Positions 35,924-47,435 of a DNA stretch of 64,000 bases are shown here, in pieces. The notes beneath the pieces are model-generated. The model searched no databases and was not told the origin of the DNA. It saw only the letters and a list, made by a program, of their open reading frames with translations. How positions within the stretch are numbered: position 1 is the first letter of the stretch; each line of letters opens with the position of its first letter. Position numbers and translations under genes: made by a program. The DNA is from Globomyces pollinis-pini (lineage: Eukaryota > Chytridiomycota > Chytridiomycetes > Rhizophydiales > Globomycetaceae): contig MU621094.1 in NCBI GenBank assembly GCA_025399215.1, forward strand, positions 31,425 to 95,424, read 5' to 3'.

Positions 35924-36530
35924 TAACATATTCTTATGTTGTAAGATCCCCACTGACATTATTGCAATCCATCAGCTTATCTAAGAGTTTTAAATTGATT
36001 ACAGCCAGCAAATATTTCATCAAAAATTCTCATTGAAAAAAGTGAATTTTTTTCGGAAGTTTTTGGAACGAATCCAAATCTGAGGTAGGTGCTCCCGATT
36101 TTGTAAATCCGTCATAATTTTGAGGATGGATTGAACTCGTTGAATACATAATAGATATGGTTCATTGATGGTGCGTTGGTTGTGAGCGCATTATGCTCCA
36201 CCCGTGTCACTGTAACCACAATATCCAGATATTGCATCGGCTATGATAAAATAATGATTTCGTAAGAAATTTCTGGAGACAAAAGATCCTCAAGAAATAG
36301 GAATGTCTTTTATTTAAAACAACACTCTATCGTTAAATATTTTTACTTCTTTCACATCTATTTACTTTCATTTCTAAAACAGATATTGGTATAAATTTAT
36401 CATCATATCAGCGGTAAACAATCTTTAATCAACAATATATTATTGATTCAAGATCTACTTATTTACGATGAAAATTTTCGTCTACTGGATTTTACAAGTT
36501 ATTTACTACCTCCATTGAGGAAACCTCTAC
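35924..36530. other. Intergenic downstream of the DYRK gene
   Basis: About 600 bp of AT-rich sequence between the MITE and the DYRK stop codon. No gene is supported. Confidence 0.5.
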
Positions 36531-38806
36531 CTAATTAGACTTAAGTGAAAATACCTTGGTGTTTGTCGCTGAGTTATTCTTTGATTGTTGCTCTGAATTA
36601 TCAAAGGTGGTTGTTTTATACGGCCTCCTATTGCTGCTGGCTGTAAGGGACTGCTTGGAGCGAAATGAGGTTTTAGCGGAGGTTGGCTGAATTGGTGGGA
36701 GGGTGTCTATTATGTTGGGATTACCCTTAACATGAGTCGCTGGACTGTATGGCTTTGGATTGTATGGTAATGCTATGTTTTGGTTGCTTCCTAGGCGATT
36801 AATGGAGGATACCGCAGGTAAACGATTAACAAGCGTTCCAAACGAAGATTGATGACGAAGACCAGATCTGCTGGCTAATTTGCCATTACTAACACCAGAT
36901 GAGATAGGTTCTCCTGCATTACTATTTAAAGTAATAGATGAAGCATATTTGTTGCGAGTTAATGTAGGCTTAGGGTTTGTAAGACTGTCTTTCTCGGGTT
37001 TTGCGATAATATTTACTGATTGATCTTTAACTGGATACTTTCGCAGGCTTATACTAGTCGCCTGTGGAATGAATCTTTGTCCTGTAATAAATGGATGTGA
37101 CAATGCCTCTGACGGCTTCATTCTTTGTGCAGGATTCCAAATCAAACATTTTTCGATAAAATCCAGAAACGCCATATCAGTACATCTTAATATTGACGAA
37201 AGTGTTTTGGTTCCTGGGCGTCGTGTTTTACCCTTTGAGTTTGTTAGTGTTCTCGGAGCACCAGAAGAATCTAAAATAAACGATGCAATTAAAATACCAA
37301 AAAATGTTCTGGTACGAGATCCATGGGAGAGCAAAACAGGATCCGGTAAACCTTTCACCTCCATTATACAAGCTAACTGCTCTATTTCATTTTCACCAGG
37401 GAATAAAGGATATCCTGTAAATATTTCTGCCAAAACACAACCAAATGACCATATATCAATAGACATCGTATACGGTAGTCCTAGGATAATTTCTGGTGAT
37501 CTGTAAAATCTTGATTGCACATACGTATACAGGCGTTCACTTTCATAACAGGAACTTCCAAAATCAATAACCTTTATATCATATTGTGGTGAGTTTGGAT
37601 TAAAGTCTGTTGGTATTTTTGTTGTAAAACTGGAACGGTTGGCATTTGCTATATACATATTTGAATCTACTGAAGTCGGTTTCAGAATCTTTGGATCTTT
37701 TAACAATATATTCTGGCAAATTAGAAATATTTCAACACAAACCTCTGGTTTTAAATCACAATGAATAATCTTTAGTTTCTCCAAGAATTCGAGACTTTGA
37801 AGCAACTGAACAGCGAATCTAATCTTAACAAGCTTTAATCACACCTTTTAATCACACCTAAATGAACACCCTTAAACCCACCAGCTTTAATCCATTCATA
37901 CAGGTTTGATCCCAATAAATCAAAGGTGAAGCACAGATGTCCTCTGAAGTAAAAATGATCAAGCACTCGGATACAATTAAAACAGTTTTTAGAGTCCTAA
38001 ATGGTATGTCAGTCAAAAACGTGTTATACTTCATCAGTGATTCGTGTCAAAACATTCATTTCGACTACTCCCTGCTTTTCGAATCTCTTCTTATTTCTAA
38101 TAACTTTTATTGCCACATTGATTCTTCTTTTGTGGTCGTAGCATTTAACGACTTGTCCAAAAGATCCTATTCAAAGCATTAACTTATAAATAGAAAGGAG
38201 TGTGGAAGAGATGATTTGAGTTAATTGATGAAGTTTTGGTACCTTTTCCAAGCAAAGAGAGGACTTCATAACGATATGCTATATGATCGTGTCTAGTTAA
38301 ATACAAATCTCCACGTGAATCGTCAAATCCTGATCCGATTATATAATAAAAGCAGTACCGTGGTTATAAACAACGCCGTCTTGATCCACATTTGTTCCGG
38401 GAATATTGTATGTCTCATGCAAATCACTCCCAATTTTTCGTTTGGTGGTCCCAATTTTTTCCACCGTTGCTGATCCAGCAAAATATACAGCAGGCCAATC
38501 CAAGATCTCCTGTTGTTCATAAACCGTCAAGAGTGATTTAAACTGTTGTAAAGTGACTAAAAATGAATCCGATTCAAATCTACCTTTTGGAGTTAAAGGT
38601 AATTTTAGCTTTTCACTAGTTTGAGCAGGAACATTTCTAGAGGAAGAATCTGCAGTTGATCTATTGGTAGATAGTTTAGTTGAATTAGCGATTTTATGAA
38701 ATTTCAAGTTATTAAGTTTTTGAGTTGAAGAATGGATATGAGTTCTATTTATATTTAAATCGGCAACTTTTAGTTCCAATAATTCGGCATCACTTCCATT
38801 TAACAT
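36531..38806 (-). CDS. DYRK: DYRK-family dual-specificity protein kinase
   Basis: Protein kinase of 684 aa. An N-terminal ~100-residue region precedes the DYRK-homology box ([17 protein letters not shown]). The kinase domain follows: [28 protein letters not shown], catalytic loop [30 protein letters not shown] with the YxY activation loop, YRSPEIILG and [14 protein letters not shown]. The C-terminal ~200 residues are Ser/Asn/Pro-rich. The architecture fits class II DYRK (DYRK2/Pom1-like). Exons: 38806-38359, 38329-38243, 38166-38030, 37996-37845, 37818-37743, 37712-37298, 37270-36531 (2,055 nt). Introns are 29, 76, 33, 26, 30 and 27 nt; the last two are multiples of three with no stop. It is divergent from peroxiredoxin. 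Confidence 0.92.
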
Positions 38807-39111
38807 TTAAGGTTCCAGGTAAATGTGAGAAAAAGGAAAAAGTGGAGTTGTTTACTTGATTCAAACAATTGAAGAGTTTGAAGTATATTACAAATTGTTG
38901 CTGTTTAATAAGAATCGTATTACAGAAGTTGTTATATCAAGATTTAGTTCATCACTTACTAATATACAATATGGTGTACTGATGTATAAATAGTATAATA
39001 CTATCCAAATAATTTATTATTTAATAACTAATTACCAAGTTATTCGAGCTAATTATAAACTAATTCCTTTCATCTATACTTTAGGGTTAATGTTCACATT
39101 TTTTTCTTTAA
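38807..39111. promoter_or_regulatory. Divergent promoter region, DYRK / peroxiredoxin
   Basis: 305 bp of very AT-rich sequence between two divergent ATGs. It must carry both promoters. TATAAATAG-like words occur near 38985-39000; whether they act as TATA elements is not known. Confidence 0.45.
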
Positions 39112-39944
39112 ATGTTCAGATTCCCATCACTAGTATCTAAATCAATTACAAACAAACGTTTCTTGTTCTCAAATATTCACAGTCTTGCTGCTGTTCAGAA
39201 ATTAGCTCCTGTGTGGACTGCTCCTGCTGTTGTCAATAACGATTTTGTAACTATTAATTCAAAAGACTATTTAGGAAAATGGTTGGTGCTGTTCTTTTAC
39301 CCACTTGATTTCACTTTTGTTTGTCCTACTGGTAACCATTGATATCCATTTATATTAGAAATTATTGAATACAGTGAACGATCTTCGGAATTTGAAAAAT
39401 TGGGAGCTTCTGTTGTTGGTGTATCTGTCGATTCAAAGTTTTCTCATCTAGCTTGGATTAATCAACCAAGAAAAGAAGGTGGTTTGGGTTCCCTAAAAAT
39501 ACCACTTGTCTCCGATCTTACAAAGGTTTTCAACAATTTCATATCTAACAGTTAGAAAATTTCAAGTTTGACAATTGATGTTATTAATACTATAAAGGTG
39601 ATTATGGTGTTTTGCTAGATGATGGTATTGCAGCTCGTGGTACCTTTATTGTCGATCCAAAAGGAATTATACGTGAGAGAATGGTAGTATATTAATGACT
39701 AGGTCAAATTACAATTAATGATTTATCGGTTGGACGTAAGTTCAGCTCATCTAAAAGTCATAGGTTCAATTGATGAAACTCTACGATTACTAGAAGGTTA
39801 TCAATTTGCAGATAAGCATGGTGAAGTTTGCCCAGCTGGTATTTAAAATTTCAGTTTAACTTGTCAGGATGGAAAAAAGGAGCTAAATCGATGATTCCTG
39901 ACACCCAAAAGTCCAAAGAATATTTCAAGTCGGTTAATGAATAA
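39112..39944 (+). CDS. PRX1: Mitochondrial typical 2-Cys peroxiredoxin
   Basis: Thiol peroxidase reducing H2O2 and organic peroxides. The 218-aa protein has a 27-residue basic presequence, then [11 protein letters not shown] (peroxidatic Cys), [51 protein letters not shown], and EVCPAGWKKG (resolving Cys). Exons: 39112-39331, 39359-39525, 39556-39565, 39598-39672, 39703-39735, 39764-39838, 39868-39944 (657 nt). All introns are 27-32 nt. The third exon is 10 nt (AAAATTTCAA) and encodes the KIS of LTKKISSDYG; the fifth is 33 nt. Regulation by oxidative stress is typical of the family but not visible here. Confidence 0.94.
39556..39565 (+). other. PRX1: 10-nt microexon of peroxiredoxin
   Basis: AAAATTTCAA lies between a 30-nt intron (39526-39555) and a 32-nt intron (39566-39597). 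It is needed both for frame and for the conserved LTKKISSDYGVLL segment. Confidence 0.75.
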
Positions 39945-40074
39945 ATATTTCCATTTTTTGCAATCGAAATCTTCGAAATTTTTTATTGAATTTAAACAAT
40001 TCAATTTTTTTGTATGGTGATGAAAATCAGTTTGAAAAAATAAATTTAATTACCTTATCAGAGTAGTAATACAA

Positions 40075-41949
40075 ATGGACTCTTCATCGTCTCTATCTCC
40101 TAGCATCATTAAAAATCCATCAGCTGGTTTACCAATGAAGGATTTTCCTGGTAAAAATACTCCTGATTATTTGCAAATGGTTTTGACTGCTAGAGTTTAT
40201 GTAAACAAAGGTATCGTGAAAGTCACTAATTATTTCTAGTCTTTAATATGATTTAGGATGTTGCAATTGAAACACCATTACAAAAAGCTATAAACTTAAG
40301 TGCCAGAATCAATAATACTATTCTTTTTAAACGAGAAGATTTACAACCAGTTTTCAGTTTTAAATGTAGAGGTGCATTCAACAAAATGTACAATTTATCA
40401 GAAGAAGAAAAGAAAATGGGAGGTTATATGTTGGTGTAGATAACATTTCCAGTTTTAGCATGCTCTGCAGGAAACCATGCTCAAGGAGTGGCTCTAGCTG
40501 CATCTAAATTAGGTATTCAAGCTACAATCGTCATGCCATCTGGTGCACCGCGCATAAAATGGAAGAATGTTCAAAGGTTAGGGGCAACAGTACTGCTACA
40601 TGGAAATGATTTCGAAGATTGTAAAATCGAATGTGCTAGATTATGCAAAGTAAATTATAGTAAATGATTAAATGTAGGAAAATGGAATGACAGATATCCC
40701 ACCTTATGACGATCCTTTAGTCATCGCTGGACAAGGAACCATTGGAATGGAAATATTACGACAGTAATTCAAGTTGAAGATTTGATTTTAGATATGATGG
40801 TTCAAAGATTGATGCTATTTTTGTTTGTGTTGGTGGTAATTTTTTAAATCAGAGCTCATTGCAAAGGGGGTGGATTAATAGCAGGTATTGCTGCATACGT
40901 AAAAAGACTATATCCAAATATCAAAATAATTGGAGTGGAAGCATACGACGCAAACGCGATGGCACAGTCTTTACTTGCTGGCAAACCCGTTACATTAAAT
41001 CAAGTTGGACTTTTTGCGGATGGAGCAGCTGTTAGAGCAATTGGAAAAGAAACGTTCCGCGTTTGTCAATCACTAGTTGATGAAGTTGTTATGGTTTCCA
41101 CAGATGAATTATGTGCTGCGATAAAAGATGTCTTTGAAGATTCCCGTGCGATACTTGAACCTGCGGGAGTATGTTGAAACCTTTAATTTTAGGCTTTAGC
41201 GGTAGCAGGAGCCAAAAAATATATTCAGGAGAACAAATTGTTTGGAAAAACGTTTGTCACTACCTGTAGTGGTGCAAACATGAACTTTGACAGATTACGT
41301 ATGTTGCAGTGCTTTAACTATAGGATTTGTGGCTGATCGTGCAGAAATAGGTGAAAACCATGAAGCTTTCATCAGTGTTATAATCCCTGAAATTCCAACA
41401 AGGTAGCAATCGTTTTTTTAAAAATCAGTTTCTTGACACTTTATGAAATTATACATCCAAGAGATGTCACAGAGTTTTCTTACCGATTCGGTGATCCACA
41501 GAAAGCCCATATTTTTATGTCTTTCATTGTCCAGGACAGAGAGAACGAGTTGAAACATATTTTCCAAGTACTAAAAGAAAAAGGTATGGCTGCATTGGAT
41601 GCAACACATAATGAAATGGCCAAATCCCATGCGAGGTACTTGGTAGGTGGTCGCAAAGATGTTCCAAATGAGCGACTTTTTAGATTTTCATTTCCAGAAC
41701 GTCCTGGAGCTCTTAGACACTTTCTTAACTCATTGCGTAATCCAAAATGGAATGGTAAATCTGGTAGTTTTTCATTTCATAGTGTCTTTGTTTCATTACC
41801 GAAATATTGGTGGTGATTATGGCAAAGTTTTGGCTGGAATACAGGTGCCAGAAAGCACTAGCACTGAATTTGATTTGTTCTTAGGGGAACTAAAGTACCC
41901 GTATGTAGAAGAAACTGGCAATCTAGTGTACCAAAACTTTCTTAAATAG
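40075..41949 (+). CDS. ILV1: Threonine dehydratase (biosynthetic)
   Basis: PLP enzyme converting threonine to 2-oxobutanoate, the first step of isoleucine synthesis, normally mitochondrial. 532 aa. Seen: [20 protein letters not shown] (PLP lysine in FSFK), [15 protein letters not shown], the glycine loop [20 protein letters not shown], and a C-terminal regulatory ACT-like part ([35 protein letters not shown]). Exons: 40075-40200, 40257-40422, 40453-40649, 40678-40763, 40792-40835, 40867-41168, 41193-41298, 41324-41402, 41429-41754, 41783-41949 (1,599 nt). Introns are 24-31 nt except the first (56 nt). The N-terminus lacks an obvious basic presequence. In fungi the regulatory domain confers isoleucine feedback inhibition. 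Confidence 0.94.
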
Positions 41950-42006
41950 TCGATTAGAAGATTAATCAAACCATCACTGTTTTCTTTATTTCACTTAAGG
42001 ATTTGT

Positions 42007-42899
42007 TCACATAAAATCTAATGTCATCTGATTGAGAACTACACGATTAGGAATGAAAAAATACTGAGAAAGTGGAGTCAATGCACTGAGCAGCTTGGTA
42101 TGATAAATATTCAATGTAGATGTTTTGGCAAATTTCAACAGTTTTGTCATTAGTAATGATGCACGTTGTAAGACAATTTCATCAGCTTGTTCATTCAAAA
42201 TGGTAATAACGACTGGTAAAATTTCAACACATTCATCCTCCTTGTCCATCACGTAAAATAATATTTTAAGTGTACTTCGGAGTACACTGAGGGAGGAGCT
42301 AAGGTCTCTCAAGATAGAGATTAGTAATTGCTTCTGTAAATGGTCAGCAAAATACGTTTTGTGAGTTGAAGACTCTACTATTTCAGATACACTCCAAAGA
42401 GCCTGTCATTTAGGTCGGATTTACTACCTGCTCCCTTACAAAAGGTTCATCACTTTTAACAAATTCAATTAAACTTGGCAATATTGATGATGATTTTAAA
42501 ATCAGGTTCCAAACCAAAAAGGATTCCATCTAATGATATTTCAGTATAGATGGACACATACTTGAAAGGTTAAATCTGTTGAGGTGCAGTTCATAATAAT
42601 TTGCTTAAGGACTTCTTGTCCATAATCAACATTAGAACCTATTATGAATCATTAACCGATTGCATACCTTTGACCAATGCTGCTTTTAGGTTGCGTATTC
42701 TTTTCAAGTCTGTAGGAAGACTAATCACAGGAAGAGATTTATTTGAACGTCCTTTGATAACAGTCGTAACCTTAATATGTCCAACTTTTATACGGTTCCC
42801 GTTTACTGTAATAGTTAACTTTATAGTCATTTCAAAACTTAAAAAAGAGATGGTACCAATTGGAGCATTCAATTTCCAATCAGTTTCACATGCAGTCAC
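42007..42899 (-). CDS. ARM/HEAT-repeat protein, possibly Sil1/Fes1-like
   Basis: 268-aa helical-repeat protein. Exons 42899-42668, 42638-42562, 42529-42428 and 42402-42007 (807 nt) have introns of 29, 32 and 25 nt. From residue ~75 the sequence is a run of amphipathic helices (SLIEFVKSDEPFVREQALWS, ISILRDLSSSLSVLRSTLKI) with the Pro/Arg spacing of armadillo repeats. The first 70 residues, with a beta-like MTIKLTITVNG stretch, are not recognised, and an in-frame intron there cannot be excluded. Hsp70 nucleotide-exchange factors of the Sil1/Fes1 type have a similar size and fold; that is a guess. It ends 58 bp from the convergent ILV1 stop and starts 46 bp from the FGAM synthase stop. Confidence 0.6.
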
Positions 42900-42944
42900 A
42901 CAAGGACCAAAAAATCTGAATCAATTGACAAATTATATTGCTTG

Positions 42945-45900
42945 TTATTTGGTTAAGTTCTTCTCCGTCCAAATCCTTGCATTCCAGAATAATCGCATCC
43001 ACCCACCAAATACCCCAAAACCAGTACCATCATGGACAGACCCATATGTATTGGAGATACCTCGTACGACTCGTTCTGGATGAGGCATAAGAATCAAAAC
43101 TTTCCCATCATCGGATGTAAGTCCTGCAATAGCATCTTGACTTCCATTAGGGTTAAACGGATAGTGATTCTCTTCTGCTATTTGACCATTGTTTTGCACA
43201 TACTGCATGGCAATTGAGTTCTTTGCTCTCTTTAAATCAGAGTCGCTTCTAAACTCAGCTCGTCCTTCCCCATGTGCCACTGCCACTGGAATTGTCGAAC
43301 CTTCCATACCATTAAGCCAGAAACTGTTGTTTTTTGCTATCTTTAAGGTTGCCACTCTTGCTTCAAACTGCTCAGATCTATTTCTTTTAAAGTTAGGCCA
43401 CTGAGATGCACCCGGGATCATTCCCGCCTCTGCTAAATGAGACAGCATTTGACATCCGTTACAAATACCAATTGTAAAAGTATCACTGCGTTTAAAGAAA
43501 TCACTAAACTGTGCTGAGACTCCCTTGTGTAGTAGAATAGACTGTGCCCATCCTTTGCCTGCCCCCAAAACATCACCATATGAGAATCCACCAGGACAAG
43601 CTAATCCTACAAATGAATCTAATGTCACCAATCCATTTAATAAGTCAGTCATGTGCACGTCTATCGCCGAAAACCCAGCTTCATTAAAACAGAATGCTAA
43701 TTCCATATACGAATTCACCCCTTGTTCTCTAATGATAGCTACCTTTGGACGTGACATTGAGGGAGATTTGAAAATGGGTAAGCAAACGTTTTCGTCTGGA
43801 TTGTAGGTAAGGTTGGCAGAAATACCAGGATCATTAATATTCAATAGAGTATCATATTCTTCCACAGCACATGTTGGATTATCACGAACAGATTGAATGT
43901 GATAAGATGTAGAATGCCACGTTCGTTGCAATTGATGGCGAAGACCATTGAATACTGTAGTTTTATGTGCAGAAACAGTGATTTCTTGTGAAAATGTAGG
44001 CAATACTGTTCCTAAGTCATACAGTGAATCTACTGGAAAACCGGCTTCGGAGAATACTTTCTTAAACTTCGCTACATCACACTTTTTGACTTGAACAACT
44101 GCACCTAACTCTTCATTGAACAAGGATGCTAAGATTGACATCCTATCAGTACCAGTAAATGCAGATATGTCAATTTGACAACCGACCCGTCCTGCAAAAC
44201 ACATCTCCAGTATAGTAGTCAAAAGTCCACCATCTGAACGATCATGATAAGCCCAAATAAGATTGTCCTTGCCTAGACTTCTACTGTTAGTAACTGCAGT
44301 CCAAAAAGATTTGAGTAGTTCTGGATTCTCCACATCAGGACATTCATCGCCAAGCTGGTTATAGGTTTGAGCCACACAGCTTCCTCCCAACCGTTGCTTT
44401 CTGTCTGCCAAATCGATAAAAATTAAAACTGATTCACCAATCTTATCAATACGCTGTAGCTGGGGGGTCGATGTTAATCGAGCATCAGCAACTGGTCCAT
44501 AAGCAGTTATAATTACACTCATAGGAGCTGTTACACTCTGTTCCGAATTCTGATCATTCCATTTTGTTTTCATCGACATCGAATCTTTTCCAACAGGAAT
44601 AGTAAGACCTAGTAAAGGACATAGTTCCAAACCAATTGCTTTTACTGCTTCATAAATACCTGCACCTTCCCCAGGATGAGCTGCAGCAGACATCCAATTG
44701 GCAGAAAGTCTTACAGTGTCCAGTGCCCCAACTTGGGCAGCTATCAAGTTCGTCAGTGATTCAGCAACAGCCATTCTAGCGGATGCAGCATGTGATATTA
44801 GAGCGATTGGACTTCGTTCTCCCATTGCCATAGCTTCCCCACTAAATTCATTCGAAGAAGGGGACGATAGTATTACAGACACATCTGCCACTGGTGTTTG
44901 CCATGGCCCAACCATTTGATCGCGAGCTACTAATCCAGTTACTGACCTATCCCCAATAGTGATTAAAAACGACTTCGATGCTACTGTTGGAAGTGACAAA
45001 ACTCGATTGGTAACATCCAACACAGACGCAGTGGGGTCTATTGCAACTGGAATTCGGTGAGGTGATTGAGTGGAGGCAACTCTATGCATTTTAGGAGGCT
45101 TCCCAAACAATACGCCCATTGGCAAATCAATTGGAGTGGTGCCTAAAAGGCTATCTTTCAACACCAATCTTCTTTCTGCAGTCGCAATTCCTACAACTCC
45201 CATAGGGCAACGTTCTCGAGCAACAATTTCTTTAAATAATGGCAGATCTGCATCTGATACTGCTAACACAAACCGCTCCTGAGATTCATTGCACCAAATC
45301 TCCATCGGGGACATGGATGGGTCAGAACATGGAACATCCCTTAAATTAAATATAGCACCCAAGTCTGCATCATTGACCAACTCAGGAAGAGCATTAGATA
45401 TTCCCCCAGCCCCAACATCATGAATTGCAATAATTGGAGATTTGTCTCCTAACATATTGCATTGATCGATAACCATTTGCGCTCTTCGCTGCATTTCCGG
45501 ATTTTCGCGCTGCACAGAGGCAAAATCTAAATCAGCAGACGATTGCCCTTGTGACATAGAAGAAGCAGCACCACCCCCAAGTCCAATTAACATTGAGGGG
45601 CCACCCAATACAATAATATGTGAACCAGGTGGGATTTTTTTCTTCAACACATGCATTGGGCGAACAGTACCCATACCACCTGCAATCATAATTGGCTTAT
45701 GATATCCTCTCCACTCTTCAACATTGGGTGTAACAGGGACTTTTTCTAAATATGTTCTGAAATATCCATTGATGGCCGGTCTTCCAAATTCATTATTGAA
45801 TGCACAGCCTCCAAGTGGTGCCTGAATCATAATGTCCAATGCAGACGCAATATGAAATGGCTTTCCTGGGCTTTCTTGTTCCCAAGGTTGCACAAAACCT

Positions 45901-47035
45901 GGGATACATAAGTTAGACACTGTAAACCCAGTTAGTCCGGCTTTGGATTTGGAACCACGACCAACGGCACCTTCATCTCGTATCTCTCCTCCAGAGCCCG
46001 TTGCTGAACATGAAAACAAAAAATTTACCAGCCCCAGGAAATGGAGACACTGCAGTAGGGTGATTGTGAGTCTCTACTTTAATCAAAGTATGGATAGCCT
46101 CTTTTTCAAATCCATATTCTTTGGAATCAGATTGCCAAGAAAAACGAAGACTAACTGGTCCTTCCAAAACAGCGGCATTATCTGAGTATGCGGACAAAAT
46201 CTAAAGTCAACAACATTCAAGTTACATTTGTTGGATTTTTGTTATAAGTATTTCGAATCATTGAAAAAAGTGAAACGGGGTACTCTTTACCATCGATAGT
46301 CCATGTTGCACCAAAGATTTTATGTCTACAGTGCTCGGAGTTAACTTGAGCGAACATCTAAGAGTTAGGAAGTATTTTTCAAACCATAAGCTCCACATCA
46401 GTCGGATTTCTTTTTTCATTCAATTGGTTTAAGAAAGCGTCCACTAGATAATCGATTTCATCTTCAGCCAAAGCCAGTCCCCATTCCTTGTTCGCTTGAA
46501 TCAGAACATCACGAGGTGATGGGGTCTTACCAAAAGATTCCATTAACTTGACTGATTTTAATGGACGAGGAGGTTCAGATTTAAAGAAATCTTTTTCGGT
46601 TGGTAGAGAGCTCAGGACAGTCTGGGTCATCCGATCATGAATAAGTTGGTGCACACGGGCAATCCCATCTGAGACTTGGTTCAGCGATTCAAAGAAATAA
46701 ATAGTCCCTCTTTCAATACGGTCCACAGCATGTAATTCACAAATTTTGGCTATATCTGTTGCTTTTGATGACCAAGGGGAAATAGTCCCAGGACGGGGTA
46801 ATACCAAGAACGGAGTCCATGATCCTAAATCAGCGCCTTGAAGGAATTTGTTTAAAATAGGGTCGTCAGCAGCTTTACCAAGTAAAGAAACCAGAGAATC
46901 CTTTGAGATTGGAATATCATTCAGCAGGAGAAGATAGACGTTAAATGCCAACACATTAGAAACTCCAGGCAATTCCTTTAATAATCGGTTGGTTCTAAAG
47001 TCCGATAGAAAGTTAGACCCTCCAAGAACAAGCAT
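42945..47035 (-). CDS. ADE6: Phosphoribosylformylglycinamidine (FGAM) synthase
   Basis: Fourth step of purine synthesis: FGAR, glutamine and ATP give FGAM. The single-chain enzyme is 1,337 aa. Seen: [18 protein letters not shown] and [22 protein letters not shown] (N-terminal catalytic half), KRIPxxxHIIVLGG-type and [15 protein letters not shown] blocks, [18 protein letters not shown], then the class I glutaminase domain with [16 protein letters not shown], nucleophile Cys in [12 protein letters not shown], and MPHPER (catalytic His and Glu). Exons: 47035-46385, 46357-46226, 46200-46029, 46003-42945 (4,014 nt), with introns of 27, 25 and 25 nt. The ATG at 47035 is the first in frame. The length matches eukaryotic and gamma-proteobacterial PurL. 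Confidence 0.96.
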
Positions 47036-47435
47036 CAAAAATTAGGAAAAAAAATGTGAGGACAAAACCATTCAAGTGAAAAGAAAATTCCCTTTTTGAT
47101 ATCTAACGAAGTGAAAAAAAAATATCCTTTTTGGGCACATCAGTATTCATCTTTCATAAGATATTGACTTTTTATTAGCGCAATGTCGCGTCTTTGTCTG
47201 AGCAGCGATTTTAGTAACGCGTCGAATCATCAACTGATGTCTTCCAAGTCATAGGGTAAGGTGTACTCGTGATCGGTGCTATTCTGCTCTATAACTATAT
47301 AGATCTGGGTCTTGGGTTAAGAAATTACTGTTTAAATGCCCTCCAAATTGACAATTTTGTGAGGTGTTATCAGATAAGCTATGACAAAGCCACTTTGTCA
47401 GTGATTGAGTATTGAATTTTTTACAATTTAACAAG
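47036..47435. promoter_or_regulatory. Divergent promoter region, FGAM synthase / glycogenin
   Basis: 400 bp between divergent ATGs, including an A-rich run near 47116. It must hold both promoters. No gene or strong motif is seen. Confidence 0.45.

Noticed and set aside
42601..43083. 160-codon plus-strand frame between the ARM gene and FGAM synthase
   Set aside because: It is antisense to two well-supported coding regions and matches no family.
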